Assembly: GCA_036898135.1 (NCBI GenBank) | Contig: CM072525.1 | Coordinates: 20,578,345 to 20,642,344 of the forward strand | Length of the DNA: 64,000 nucleotides | DNA from: Oncomelania hupensis | Lineage: Eukaryota; Mollusca; Gastropoda; Littorinimorpha; Pomatiopsidae | Reading direction: 5' to 3' | In this document: positions 1 through 10,840 of the stretch, one piece after another | Numbering within the stretch: the first letter of the stretch is position 1 | How the letters are laid out: every line of letters starts with the position of its first letter | Notes under the pieces: generated by a model | What the model saw: the letters and a program-made list of their open reading frames with translations, nothing else | The model's database searches: none | What the model was told of the DNA's origin: nothing | Translations under genes and position numbers: made by a program

Positions 1-133
1 TCATCCGAAGGAGTAGGAAAACAGGAGTAAAGTGTCTTTCCCAGGGACGCAACACAATGGCCCGGCCAGGTCTCGAACCCTGGACCTTCAGATCCGCAAG
101 CCGAAGCACTACCATTAGACCACAGTGCCTCCC
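1..133 (-). mobile_element. tRNA-derived SINE (SINE-1), 5' part, cut by window edge
   Basis: Read on the minus strand, the segment begins GGGAGGCACTGTGG. It has a tRNA-type A box (TGGTCTAATGG) and a B box (GGTTCGAGACC), followed by the SINE body, which runs off the left edge. The same head and body occur complete at 19925-20373, which identifies this as one family. Confidence 0.8.
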
Positions 134-615
134 AAGAGCTTTCATCTCAATAATGTGGATGAATAAACTCTTCTAGGATCATAATATCTAGTGTTAACAG
201 TTTGAAAAAACGACCTTAGGCTCAAGGCTTTTTGATTCTCAAATGGGGGCAGTGAGGTCTGGTGCTGTACGTCCCGCTCATCAAGGGGAGTGATGTTCAA
301 TTAATTACCTCTCACTCTCCAGATGTAGTGATAGCCGCGGAACCACTGTCTGGCCAAGCTGGCAGGAGGTTACTTGCATATGGCCTCTCCTACATAAATG
401 TGTCCATAGCAGCACCCACTACTGGTTTACCAGTTTGGTGCCCCTGCTACCACCAAACCTGCTATGGGGGCGACTGAGTACCTGGCAGGATAACCAGGTG
501 GGGCTGGATGAGATGGGCCACATCCAGTCTTGTGCACGGCCTCGAGAAGGAAAACTCGCTAAAACCGAATGTCCCAACGAAGACGGAGTGCTGCTGACTA
601 TACCCCCTGGGTATT

Positions 616-2205
616 GTGTGGGAGTCCAAACGAGCGCACACGCTACCAGAAAAATGGACAATGCCTCAGATGGATATTTCGACATGGTGTCGTCCCCGTG
701 GACCAAAGCCAGGCGGGGACGGTGCCGGGCCCTCTGCCTCAAAGGGGCCCGCCTTAGCGACTGGCGGCTCTGCTGACCTGCGAACCAGGGGGAGGCAGAG
801 TAGAGCAACTGGTCCACAACCAACAGCTGTGACAGGCCTACGTGTGGTGCAGTGGAATGCGGAAGGCATCCAGAACAAGAAACCAGAGCTTCAAGCCTTC
901 CTAAGAGACAACAAGATAGACGTTATCTGCATCCAAGAAACCCATCTCACAGAAACCCGGAGATTCTTTGTCAGAGGTTACGACACCTACAGGCGAGACA
1001 GACCCTCAGGGCACAAAGGCGGAGTCATGACCCTCGTCCGACAAGGAATCCCCTCAGTGCTTACAGCGCAGACAACCGGAGAACTAGAGCTCCTGACAAT
1101 TCAACTCTTTCTTCAAGGAGAAGAACTTTTCATCAGCAACTGCTACAGCCCTACAACATCGAGGCTCGACCTGCACACCATCCAGGCAGCAGAAGAGAGG
1201 CATCTCATCACCGGCGACTTCAACAGTCACTCACCGGCTTGGGGCTACAGCACAACGGACTCCAGGGGAGAAGAAGTCCAGGACTGGATGATGGACAACG
1301 AGCTGATCCTGATCAACCAACCAGAGGACAAGCCGTCATACTACTCCAGAGCATGGAAGAGCACCTCCACCCCTGACCTTGCCATGGCCACAGAGGACAT
1401 TGAGAAGCGGACCACCAGAACAGTCGGCAGTCAGCTAGGTGGCAGTGACCACCTCCCCATCACACTCCTCATTGCAGATGCAGCAACTGCACCAGAGTAC
1501 TGCAGGAGGAGAGCCAGCTGGAATTTCAAGAAGGCCAACTGGGGACAGTACCAACAGCATGCCGAAGACCTTCTCAATGTCACCTTCACAGAAGACATCA
1601 ACCAGAATGTCAAGAACCTCACCTCCACCATTCTGACTGCTGCCAAGAAAGCTATTCCTCGTGGCTTCAGGAGGGACTACAAGCCTTACTGGAGCAAGAG
1701 GCTGGCGGATCTCCACCAGAGACTATCAGAGGCCAGAGAAGCCATGGAGCAGAACCCCTCCCCAGAATCAACCACGGAGCACAGCAAGATCAAGGATGAG
1801 TTCTCGGCTATCAAAACCAAGGAACTCCAAGAAAGCTGGAACGAGAAGACCTCAACTCTGAGCCTGGACAACAACACCAGCAAACTGTGGCAACTCGTGA
1901 AGGCCCTGAACGAGGACACCACAGCAGCATATGGAACCACCGTGCTTGAGGAGAGTGGCACCTACCACACTGGCAAGAGAGCTGCAAACCTTCTGGCTGA
2001 AGCCTTCAAGGCTGAAAGCACCATCAATGTCCCTCCACAACGAAGGAAAGAAGTAGAAGAGCAGCTTCAAACCAAGCTCTGCCTGCAGAACAATGCCCAC
2101 CCCCCATCTATGACATCTGACTTCTCCCTGGAGAGCTCAACGATGCTATCAGGCGACTCAAGCCCAAGAAAGCTCCAGGCAAAGATGGAGTCTGCAACGA
2201 GCTGA
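616..2205 (+). CDS. LINE endonuclease domain and start of RT (frameshifted polyprotein, part 1)
   Basis: This is the N-terminal half of the LINE polyprotein. The AP-endonuclease fold covers about residues 76-285, with the expected catalytic signatures: N81 (in VVQWNAEG), E108 (IQETHL), D201/N203 (GDFNSH) and D278/H279 (GSDH). The enzyme would nick the target DNA so that reverse transcription can be primed there. A linker of about 200 residues follows. The frame is lost near 2120-2130: RT-like sequence continues in another frame, and the last roughly 25 residues here are out-of-frame noise. The first ATG in this frame is at 616, but the true start is uncertain because the DNA upstream carries no recognisable domain. 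Confidence 0.85.
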   Translation: MWESKRAHTLPEKWTMPQMDISTWCRPRGPKPGGDGAGPSASKGPALATGGSADLRTRGRQSRATGPQPTAVTGLRVVQWNAEGIQNKKPELQAFLRDNKIDVICIQETHLTETRRFFVRGYDTYRRDRPSGHKGGVMTLVRQGIPSVLTAQTTGELELLTIQLFLQGEELFISNCYSPTTSRLDLHTIQAAEERHLITGDFNSHSPAWGYSTTDSRGEEVQDWMMDNELILINQPEDKPSYYSRAWKSTSTPDLAMATEDIEKRTTRTVGSQLGGSDHLPITLLIADAATAPEYCRRRASWNFKKANWGQYQQHAEDLLNVTFTEDINQNVKNLTSTILTAAKKAIPRGFRRDYKPYWSKRLADLHQRLSEAREAMEQNPSPESTTEHSKIKDEFSAIKTKELQESWNEKTSTLSLDNNTSKLWQLVKALNEDTTAAYGTTVLEESGTYHTGKRAANLLAEAFKAESTINVPPQRRKEVEEQLQTKLCLQNNAHPPSMTSDFSLESSTMLSGDSSPRKLQAKMESATS

Positions 2206-4487
2206 TCAAGCATCTTGGGCCAGCCGCCAAAAACAAATTACTGGAGCTCTTCAACCAGTCGTGGCGGTCAGGCGTCTTCCCCTCAGCATGGAAGGAAGCC
2301 ATCATCATCCCCATACTCAAGAAAGGAAAGGACCCCAAGAGTAAGTCCAGCTACAGACCCATCAGTCTTCTGAGCTGCCTCGGCAAGACCCTTGAGCGTA
2401 TGGTCAATAAGAGACTAGTGTGGCACCTGGAATCGAACAACCTGATCACCAAAGAACAGACCGCCTTCAGGAAGAACAGAAACACCGAGGACCAGCTGGT
2501 GTATCTTGCTCAGTCAATAGAGAACGCCTTCCAGCAGAAGAAGAAGGTCATCGCCACTTTCATAGACCTCTCCAAGGCCTTCGACAAGACATGGAAGGAA
2601 GGCCTACTCCTGAAGCTATTGACCGCAGGTGTCGCTGGCAACTTGTTCAAGTGGATCAGAAGCTTCCTGGCACACAGAACGGCAAGGGTTAAGCTCAACG
2701 GCAACTTCAGCTACACAGTAAAGATCAGGGAAGGAGTCCCACAAGGAGGAGTGATCTCCCCAACTCTCTTCGTCGTTTTCATCAACGACATCACCAAGAA
2801 CCTCTCTCGACACATCAGCCGCGCCCTGCATGCCGATGACGTCGCAATGTGGAACGCTGCCGAGTCCACTCCCACTGCTGTCGTCAGGATGCAAGAGGCT
2901 CTCAACAGCATCTCCAGGTGGGCAAGCGACTGGTGTGTCACCATCAACAGCCTGAAAACAGTAGCCACCTGCTTCTCACTCTCCAACACCAAAGAGACCC
3001 TGAAGCTGAAAGTCGGCAACCAAGTGATACCGGAGGAGGAAACTCCAACGTACCTCGGTGTCAAGCTCGACAGGAGGTTTACCTGGAGTCCTCACATCCA
3101 GGAGATGGAGAAGAGAGCAACCAGAAGATTGGCCCTCATGAAGAAGCTCTCGGGCACAAAGTGGGGTGCCAACAGCAGAATCCTCAAGCAAGTGTACACC
3201 GGCAACGTCCGTCCTGTGATGGAATACGGTTCAGCAGCATGGTCCACAGCAGCCAAGAGCAACACCAGGAGACTGGCCAAAGTACAAAGCGCTGCCATGA
3301 GACTCATCACAGGAGGACTGAAAACAACACCCATCCACAAGCTGGAAACAACAACAGGACTCCTTTCCCTGGACCAAAGACGAGAAGAAAAAGTTCTGAT
3401 CCAACATGAAAAACTACAGAGGCTGCCCTCACACCCAGCCCACCAATATCTACAACAGCCAACCAAGAACAGGCTGAAGCGGGATAGCTTCACCCATCAG
3501 GTCAAGAAGCTGGCGGCTGCCGTCCCAGACCTCCCAGCAGAACGAGAGCTCCTCCAGGACGCCGAGGACTGGGACACCCCGACTACCGAACTCATGTTCT
3601 GCCCTGACGTCCCAGGAGTGAGGTACAAGGGCGAGCAGTCAGAGGCTGCGCTACGCTCCCTCACTCTGGAGCTCCTGGACCTGAAGTATCCCAGGCCCAT
3701 GTGGATCCACGCATACACGGATGGATCCTCTGATGCAGCCGTCAGCAACGGAGGCAGCGGACTACACCTGCGCTTCACCGATGGAAGCACCCTCTCCAGA
3801 TCCCTGCCTGCTGGAGCCCGGTCCACCAACTACAGGGCTGAGCTCACTGCTCTTCATGAGGCTGCCCGGCTCCTTGCTGCAGAAGCGCCCGCCTCAAATA
3901 TCGTCTTCCTGTCTGACTGCCGCTCCATCATCGAGAGCCTGCAGTCGCCCAGTGAACAGCTGGAAAGAGACACACAGCGCCTGTTGATTGCCCTCTCGCA
4001 ATACACGAAGGTAGCAGTCCAGTGGATACCTGCTCACTGTGGTCTGTCAGGAAACGAGGAGGCGGACAGGCTGGCTAAGTCGGGCAGCAAAATGGAGCAG
4101 CCACACCCCCCAGTCTCTTATAAGGAAGCCAAGACTCTGGTCAAGCGGCACTTCCAGGCAACCTGGACCACCCAGCATGACCCTCCATCTGACGACCAGA
4201 TGGCACACCTCCAGCGCCATGAACAGACCACGATTTTCCGGCTACGAACTGGTCACTGCCGCCTGCGTTACCACATGCATCGCCTTGGCCTGTCACACAC
4301 CCCTGACTGCCCGTGTGGAACAGACCTCCAGACCCCAGAGCACATCCTGCAGTCCTGCCCCCAGTACCAGAATGCCAGGACACAACTCTGGCCTGCAGGA
4401 CAGACGCTGGACGTAAAACTCTGGGGCTCCAAGCAAGACCTCGAAACCACTGCCCGCTTCATAAGTTTGACAAACCTGGACATCTGA
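2121..4487 (+). CDS. LINE reverse transcriptase, RNase H and C-terminal Cys/His motif (part 2)
   Basis: The frame is open after a TGA at 2118-2120, and the first in-frame ATG is at 2400. RT motifs appear in order: KAPGKDGV, SYRPISLLS, FIDLSKAFD, GVPQGGVISPTLF and HADD. The usual YADD active-site box here reads HADD (D146, D147 counting from the ATG). An RNase H domain follows with all four acidic residues (D441, E481, D506, D556). The C-terminus has a CPCG...HILQSCP motif, common in I-group LINEs and thought to bind nucleic acid. The protein would copy LINE RNA into DNA at the nick. In this copy it is separated from its endonuclease by a one-base frame change. Confidence 0.88.
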   Translation, partial: LLPGELNDAIRRLKPKKAPGKDGVCNELIKHLGPAAKNKLLELFNQSWRSGVFPSAWKEAIIIPILKKGKDPKSKSSYRPISLLSCLGKTLERMVNKRLVWHLESNNLITKEQTAFRKNRNTEDQLVYLAQSIENAFQQKKKVIATFIDLSKAFDKTWKEGLLLKLLTAGVAGNLFKWIRSFLAHRTARVKLNGNFSYTVKIREGVPQGGVISPTLFVVFINDITKNLSRHISRALHADDVAMWNAAESTPTAVVRMQEALNSISRWASDWCVTINSLKTVATCFSLSNTKETLKLKVGNQVIPEEETPTYLGVKLDRRFTWSPHIQEMEKRATRRLALMKKLSGTKWGANSRILKQVYTGNVRPVMEYGSAAWSTAAKSNTRRLAKVQSAAMRLITGGLKTTPIHKLETTTGLLSLDQRREEKVLIQHEKLQRLPSHPAHQYLQQPTKNRLKRDSFTHQVKKLAAAVPDLPAERELLQDAEDWDTPTTELMFCPDVPGVRYKGEQSEAALRSLTLELLDLKYPRPMWIHAYTDGSSDAAVSNGGSGLHLRFTDGSTLSRSLPAGARSTNYRAELTALHEAARLLAAEAPASNIVFLSDCRSIIESLQSPSEQLERDTQRLLIALSQYTKVAVQWIPAHCGLSGNEEADRLAKSGSKMEQPHPPVSYKEAKTLVKRHFQATWTTQHDPPSDDQMAHLQRHEQTTIFRLRTGHCRLRYHMHRLGLSHTPDCPCGTDLQTPEHILQSCPQYQNARTQLWPAGQTLDVKLWGSKQDLETTARFISLTNLDI

Positions 4488-4639
4488 GGCCCCATTTTGA
4501 GGAACGCAGAAGAAGAAGAAGATTCTCAAATGAATGATGTCAAAGAGAACATTTTGGATGGATGCTTTGTCCAGAAAGTGAAAAAAATGCACCTTATAAA
4601 GCTCTGGATGCCTTCTTACCGTCAACTATATTAAGATTA

Positions 4640-4735
4640 TGATTATGGAATGTACTTATGCGGATCAGGGGTTGTCCGGTCCTGATTTGGCTCGGAAGAG
4701 TCCGCTGGACCTAAAGCAACAATAAATCAATCAAT
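4640..4735 (+). mobile_element. Family A retroposon, 3' end fragment
   Basis: It carries the family A 3' block (CCTGATTTGGCTCGGAAGAG, then CTGGACCTAAAGCAA) followed by an (AATC)n tail. The next copy, at 4908, lies in the opposite orientation. Confidence 0.7.
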
Positions 4736-4907
4736 CAACAGTCCTTTTGCCATAATCATCAGCTGGAAATATAAATTCTTGTAAAAATTATTCTCGGCGT
4801 AAGAAAAAATGACCTCAGCGTAAATCCGTAAAAAAATATTTGCCACCGGAAAATAATACGGCGAAACCGTAAGGGTTGGCATCTCTGAATAATACTGTAA
4901 GTTACAT

Positions 4908-5495
4908 TACATTACATGATTATTGCTTTAGGTCCAGCGGACTCTTCCGAGCCAAATCAGGACCGGACAACCCCCGATCCGCATAAAAGATCTGCTGAAA
5001 CAACCCCAGTGGGAAAATTGAATGCCCTCCACCGGCCAGTCACTTTACAATAAAGACATCCCACGCGGGGGACGGCTGAGGGTTGACCTCAACTACGCGA
5101 ACACCCCGGTTACAAAAACAAAATAGAATACAAACATCATTATAAATCATCAATGAAACACATACATATAAAATGCCTATAGTGCTAAATAGTACAATCA
5201 TAGGAAGCCCTAGTGACCACCCGGCAGAAAGCGTCCAACACTCCCAAGCTGATCCAACAGACCTCATACACAAACAAGGAGTCTTGTCCAGGAAGAATTT
5301 TCAAGAAAAAAGGTAGGTAATTGATCTAGCGAAGAAGAAGATAGTATAGCAGAGTGAAGGACAGAGCAGGAATAGGAAAGAGTAAATGAGGAAGACAGCG
5401 ACAGTGGGAATTTAAAGCACTAAATTTCCATAAAGTGGGGATACTATTTATACTGAAAACCCCCGGCACTCCAACGGGGGTACTGTTGCCGCAGT
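4908..5495 (-). mobile_element. Family A retroposon, near full length
   Basis: On the minus strand it runs from CCCGTTGGAGTGCCGGGGG to the GGACCTAAAGCAATAAT tail with a (TAATG)n-like end. It aligns by eye along its whole length with 12283-12859. I found no clear TSD. The DNA just beyond it (5496-5650) contains a small inverted repeat, CCTATAAAGG/CCTTTATAGG. Confidence 0.75.
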
Positions 5496-5650
5496 GAATC
5501 TGTCTTGCCTATAAAGGAAAGACAGGTTTTCAACTGTGGCTTTCACTGTTCCCTTTATAGGTTTGAACAATCTACAGTGGCAAGATTGCTCATGACCCCA
5601 AGGGGTAAAGGACTGTTACACGTTTCAGACTGATTACACTTAGGCACTGT

Positions 5651-6389
5651 CACAGTATAAAATAATGCAGCATATTATATAACAACATTATAAGGTAATA
5701 AATCTATTTGATTAGTTTAACTTATTGCATATCGTAGTTCACAACCACCTTGTTAGCTGTGCTGAAGCAGCAGCAGCAGACAAAACAATGCAAAGAAATC
5801 AATGAGATTTACCTTTTTTTTAAAATGTTATGCCGATACACAACCTCAAAGCGATTTATTTTAATTAACTCTAACATTGTGCTGTACATGATTCTGGTTC
5901 GTAGCAGGTTGATGTTAAAAATTTTGCGAACTGACATCGCTTATCCTTCTGACTTAGGTCGGGGTCAAGTTTTACCACAGATTATTATAAAATTCTTGTG
6001 CGGAGCTCAGTCATCTTTGATTTTTGCTATATGATTTTTAATAAGAAATCCCAATATTGGACCTTTGCTCCCTCTTGTCTACTGACAAAATTTTAAATCT
6101 ACTGGCAATTTATAAATTTCTCACTGAAAGATTTTTCTGCAGGTTAGCATCTCTGATTATTTCCATTTATAGTATTATTGCCATTTTCCTTTTTGCATTG
6201 TGAATAGTCTGCTCTGTAAGGGAAATTGTATATGTGTGGCAGTTGAAATACACTGCATTCTACCGATTCATGTTGTTTGTTGTGGATAATTGTTTTATTA
6301 AAAGTGTTCTTTGGTTTGTATGTATACTTATAGTGTGCCTGGTGTCCATGTAATATTTTGTGAATGTTTTATCTTATTTTTCCTAGGGT
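5651..6389. other. No gene recognised; AT-rich spacer
   Basis: AT-rich DNA. The only open frame (5750-6034) has no recognisable domain. The segment near 6143 (GGTTAGCATCTCTGATTATT) resembles, in inverted form, the segment near 4875, and may be the end of an old DNA transposon. Confidence 0.4.
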
Positions 6390-6429
6390 AAATTGACACT
6401 CTCTCTCACAGACACACACACATTCCCCT

Positions 6430-7135
6430 CCACTAGTGCTTTAAATTACCACTGTTTCTGTCAATCTTATTTATTCTTCCTCATTCCTAATCTGTCTATT
6501 AATCTATCTTCTTCGCTAGACCAGTCACCAACCTATTTTCTTGAAAACTCTCCCAAAACTCCTTGTTTGTGTATGGGATCTGTCTTTCTCCTTTGTTCTT
6601 TCTCATTCCTCCTCTGTTCTATCAATATACTATACTATCTTCTTCTTCGCTAGACCAGTCACCTACCTTTTTTCTTGAAAACTCTTCCGGGACAAAACTC
6701 CTCATTTGTATATGAGGTCTGTTGAATCAGCTTAGAAATATTGGACCAGGTGGTCACTGGGGCTTCCTATGATGTTATTATTTGGCAATGTAGGCATGTT
6801 ATATTATGTGTTTGTTGTTATTTTATATTGATGTTTATATTCTATTCGATAAATTAGAGTATTGCCTCAGCGTCCCCTGCGTGGGATGTCTTTATTGTAA
6901 CGTGACCGGCTGGTGGAGTGCCTTCAGTGTTAACACTAGGGTTGTTTCTTTTATGCAGATCAGGAGTGAGTGCCTTCAGTGTTGCCACTAGGGTTGTTTC
7001 GGCAGATCTTTTATGCGGATCAGGGGCAAGTCCTCTTTTAGCGAAGTTGTGGTCTTTATTTTGTGGTCCTGATTCGGCTATACTGGTCCTGATTTGGCTC
7101 GGAAGAGTCGGCTGGACCTAAAGCAATAATAATGT
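6430..7135 (+). mobile_element. Family A retroposon with internal partial duplication
   Basis: Plus-strand copy ending GGACCTAAAGCAATAATAATG. The block CTTCGCTAGACCAGTCACC followed by TTTTCTTGAAAACTC occurs twice (about 6510 and 6647), so part of the element is duplicated. A second short duplication concerns the GTGAGTGCCTTCAGTGTT stretch near 6915-6990. Confidence 0.7.
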
Positions 7136-7429
7136 AATGTGTGTGTAATAAACCTTTGTATTGCTTCATCTATACTATAGTATTTATCTGTATGTTGTTA
7201 TATAAAGAGAACAAAAGAGTAAATGAAGCATAGTAAAAATGAATAAAGAAAGAAAAAAATGTTTTGATTATGGTCGGAGTTCTGTGTAGTGTGCTAACCA
7301 CGTGTACATGTTTTGCTATCTGGTCTTCCTTTTTAAAATATGCATCTTAATATTTAAACAAATATCAAATAATCATAATTCAAAGTGAATAGATCTTTTT
7401 GCTACTAGTTACTTCCCTTGACATCTTGG

Positions 7430-7610
7430 CGCACCAGGCTGGGGAACAGTCTACAGCAAAAATCTCTGAAATCCGGCCGGGGTCCAGGGGCCGCCGTAAG
7501 GCCCCTGGTCAGGTCCAGGAGCGAAGCCCCGGTGGGGGGATCTGGGGTACGAAGCCCCCCAGAAGCTGAACGTTTCATAGCAAGTACACCAAAAAAGAAT
7601 GCTTTTTGTG
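7430..7610. repeat. GC-rich hairpin-forming repeat, possible MITE
   Basis: The segment contains the palindrome GTCCAGGGGCC...GGCCCCTGGTC and the phrase AGGAGCGAAGCCCC, inside AT-rich surroundings. The style matches short GC-rich non-autonomous DNA transposons. I cannot define the ends. Confidence 0.4.
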
Positions 7611-8496
7611 AGAGATAAAACGTGGATGTTTTTCATAATATTCATCATGTGTTCATAAGGGCATTATCATTAGTAGTAGTATAAGTAGTAGTAGTAGTTA
7701 CCCATGACATGGAGTGCAGTTACACTTTTGCCATCTTTTCAAGCCATTCCCATCTCCACTTGTTGATTTCCCCTTCTTCAAAAGGTCTCCGCGGTTAATA
7801 ATATGTGAAACACACAACTTGACCATGATAGTATACTAGTGATTATAAACTAACAATGGCGGACAGTGACAAAGGACTGAACTTCACGTGAACCGCCAAA
7901 CGTTCAACATCGCCTTCGCCCGCTGTAGTCAAGTGATGCTAGTAAGCCTTATTGGGAAGTGAATTCGATGTAACAATAGCGGGCGAGGGTGGTACTTTTA
8001 GTGACGAGAAAAAAAAAGCTGGACACAGACATGGATCGAGATTTGGACTTGAGAGATTGTGTTTTGCGATTTTTTTTTTTCCTTGGAGCGATTTTTTTTT
8101 CTCGGACCTCTATTTTATTTTCTCGGGATTGACAGTACCTTTTCTCGAAAAATCGCGGATCCGAGGAGAGTTCTCCAGCCTGCGCACAGAAGAGTTTAGT
8201 CCCCATAACGTCAGGCCAAAACATTGGCCTGCCTATGTAAAGTCTCTATGCGAGTGCACCTTGTCATTACAGGAGCTTGTGCATAGTGTGATATTCACTC
8301 ATAATGTTATGTGAAATACCTTTCTGACAAACAAGTCCCATGCGGTTAGTTTATAAACGTCTTGTTAGTCAATTGTATATTGAGAACCTATTGTTTACGT
8401 TGCAGCTTATGTGTGTTCTCTCCACTATCAACTCTGTCACATGCATGCACTTTTGAAACTAAAATTGTTTGTGATCATTTGAGAGAGAAGGAGAGA
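7611..8496. other. No gene recognised
   Basis: It holds a (GTA)n-like patch near 7670-7700 and poly-T/poly-A runs. The open frames on both strands at 7949-8314 arise from those homopolymers and show no family resemblance. Confidence 0.4.
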
Positions 8497-8508
8497 GATT
8501 AAAAAATA

Positions 8509-8645
8509 CATTACATTATTATTGCTTTAGTTCCAGCGGACTCTTCCGAGCCAAATCAGGACCGGACAACCCCCGATCCGCATAAAAGATCTGCAGAAAG
8601 TGGGGATACTATTTATACTGAAACCCCTGGCACCCCAACGGGGGT
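8509..8645 (-). mobile_element. Family A retroposon, short copy with internal deletion and 12-bp TSD
   Basis: GATTAAAAAATA occurs at 8497-8508 and 8646-8657, directly abutting both ends. Both family ends are present (3' tail ...AATAATGTAATG, 5' end ACCCCCGTTGGGG) but about 440 bp of the middle is missing. The long TSD and simple-sequence tail show movement by target-primed reverse transcription. Confidence 0.85.
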
Positions 8646-8657
8646 GATTAAAAAATA

Positions 8658-9504
8658 AAAAATGTACTGTTCTGAATGTATCATGTTCACCCGTAGAGTG
8701 TTAAAACGCGAGCATGGTAGTAGGGGCGGGATAAATAAAGTAAACTCATTACGTGCGAATTTCATCTTCATGCAGTGAATAAAGTGTGGAAACACCCAAA
8801 CAACAATGTTGACTCACAATGTCTTCTTCAAATAGTCATTATTCCTATTCAGAAAGGCCCCACCAGCACTGGCTGTCCTCTGGTTGCAAAATGCTGCGTA
8901 ATCTGAAACTGGCTGCATTCAACGCTTGCCCATACAGTATGCTACACACAGCGGCTCAACCAAAGCTTTTCAGATTTTGAGGTTAGGTTGGCCAGGCTAG
9001 CTATAAATAGCTTCACCGATTCCTCCTTTCCCTGGAAGGGTGGTGCAGGCAAGCTATAAATAGACTGCAGCATGCGGAACGCGGAGGCACTGAAAAGTGC
9101 TGTTCACATAGGAATTGAGCTGGTACTGTCCTACTGTTGTACATAAATAAGTTTTACAACAAAAACTAAAAACTCAAGTTCAAATACTTTTAATTCAAAA
9201 TGAAATTTTCCATGGGGTTATGGAAACAAACAAGAAAAACATTTAAACAATTTAATTATACATCATTTCAATCCATATGAACCCAGTGCATGTTATTCTT
9301 TCAGCATAAACAATAAATTTGTATATTTTGATAATTAATTCCTTTCCCAGTAGATTTTTGATGTTATCCCGAAACAAATATTGAAACAAGACATTTGAAA
9401 CAAAACATACTCGCACAATAATTATATGCAGGTACTTGGGACAACTGAAACAATTGTTGCATTGATAATATGCAAAACCATTTAGTACATTAAATTATAG
9501 CCCA
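8658..9504. other. No gene recognised; two closely spaced TATA-like boxes
   Basis: GCTATAAATAG occurs at about 9001 and again at about 9053, each inside a similar GC-richer context. No open frame of note follows in either direction. The rest is AT-rich. Confidence 0.35.
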
Positions 9505-9890
9505 TATGGCTCACAATTTCCCGGTAATTGGTCAATGTGAAGTTTTGCATCCAGATGGACAGACAGACATTTTTTAAACATCATTTTTTAACAGTGTAGG
9601 TTTCATCTCACACAGATTTGCCAATTTTTTTTTATAATTTAAGGACTAGTACAAAATTTCACAATGCTCTTCACATGTGAATTTTTTTTTACAAAATATG
9701 CAGAAGATGAGGGAGACAGAAAAAGAGGGGGGAGGGCAACATTCCTGTCAGGACCAAATGTCTGATACAATGACTCCTAAATATTTGAAGCTTTTGATAG
9801 GAAGGTGTGTGTGTGGAGAAAGAGGAGGGGGTGGGGGGAACAACGAGTACGTAGGCAGGCATTGCTATGCATGTGATTCAAACAATTAAT
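9505..9890 (+). repeat. Family B repeat, 3' part, with small RTE scrap inside
   Basis: Shared family B phrases are present: CCCATATGGCTCAC, ATGGACAGACAGACA, CTCACACAGATTTGCC and GCTATGCATGTGATTC. Between about 9755 and 9800 it contains GTCTGATACAATGACTCC and the following bases, which match the RTE element near 41485-41515. Confidence 0.6.
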
Positions 9891-10834
9891 ATGAACAGGT
9901 TCAGGTATCATAGGTTTACACATAGACCTACAGTGGGATTGAAACCCTGGACCCTTCAATTAACTAGCTCCTTGAGCCAAAAATGGCATTATATAACAAT
10001 ATTTTGGTTTTTTTGATGTAGAGGGGCTTAGCATGTAGCTTATAGCTTTCATCCATTTTACCTAAGAGAAAAGAAAGAGAAGGAGGGAGGGGGAGGGGGC
10101 GGTGAAGAAAATTTTATTGCACCAGTTAACTGTTATCATTCATTTTGCACTCGTGTGGGGAAAATGAAAGTCATCTCCTTGCTCACGAACTAGAATAGCA
10201 CAACGTATGATAGCACTGGAACTACATCATTACACACAAAATACATACATCATATATCAGTTCAACTTGCGAAACCCTGCCCACATGAACAAGCTTGTCT
10301 GCGGCTTGACATTTTTTCAGTAAACATTTTGTTTAAAATTAAAACACCGTGTGCACACAATTCAGCCAACAGTGGTACCAATGGGTTTTATTTTAATGAC
10401 ACTTTACCAACACTGGTACAAAATCGTTTTGATAAATTATTACATGGTAATAAATATATAAACAACCAAGCAATTTTCATCAGACATAGATATATAGACC
10501 TTATATTGGCTTGCTATTTGTTCAAGTGAAACACACACACACACACCACACTCAGATGCATGACATTATTTACTGCACAGGCAACCACCACCGCACAATG
10601 GAATTCTTAAAGTAAATAAATCAAAATTGTTTTTTTAAAAGATAAATAAATTAAAACCTTTCCACATTCTATGTACTGCGGAAATTGTATAATAGCCCAA
10701 AAGTTGAAACAAACGTTAAAACAAAGCATACCAATGTGCCAATACTACCATAACTATCACCAAAATGACTTTATTTGCAACACCAACACCATTTTTATTT
10801 GCTGTCTAAATGGAAATGGGATTTAAAAAAAAAA
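9891..10834. other. No gene recognised
   Basis: AT-rich sequence with a short CA run near 10532. I see no domain-bearing frame. Confidence 0.4.
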
Positions 10835-10840
10835 ATCTGA

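Larger units (their letters stand above)
246..4520 (+). mobile_element. I/Nimb-like non-LTR retrotransposon, apparently full length, flanked by 12-bp TSD
   Basis: The repeat GATTCTCAAATG lies immediately before (234-245) and after (4521-4532) the element, so the boundaries are exact. The order is about 370 bp of 5' leader, an AP-type endonuclease, a reverse transcriptase, an RNase H and a C-terminal Cys/His motif, ending in a short (AGA)n tail. Endonuclease plus RT plus RNase H is the layout of the I group of LINEs. The Nimb assignment is an inference. I see no separate gag-like ORF1. A frameshift near 2120-2130 splits the polyprotein, so this copy is probably inactive. Confidence 0.88.

Noticed and set aside
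852..1376. Open frame of 174 codons on plus strand
   Set aside because: It overlaps the LINE endonuclease in another frame and encodes no recognisable motif.
7949..8314. Coding genes on both strands
   Set aside because: Frames are created by T and A homopolymers and show no family resemblance.
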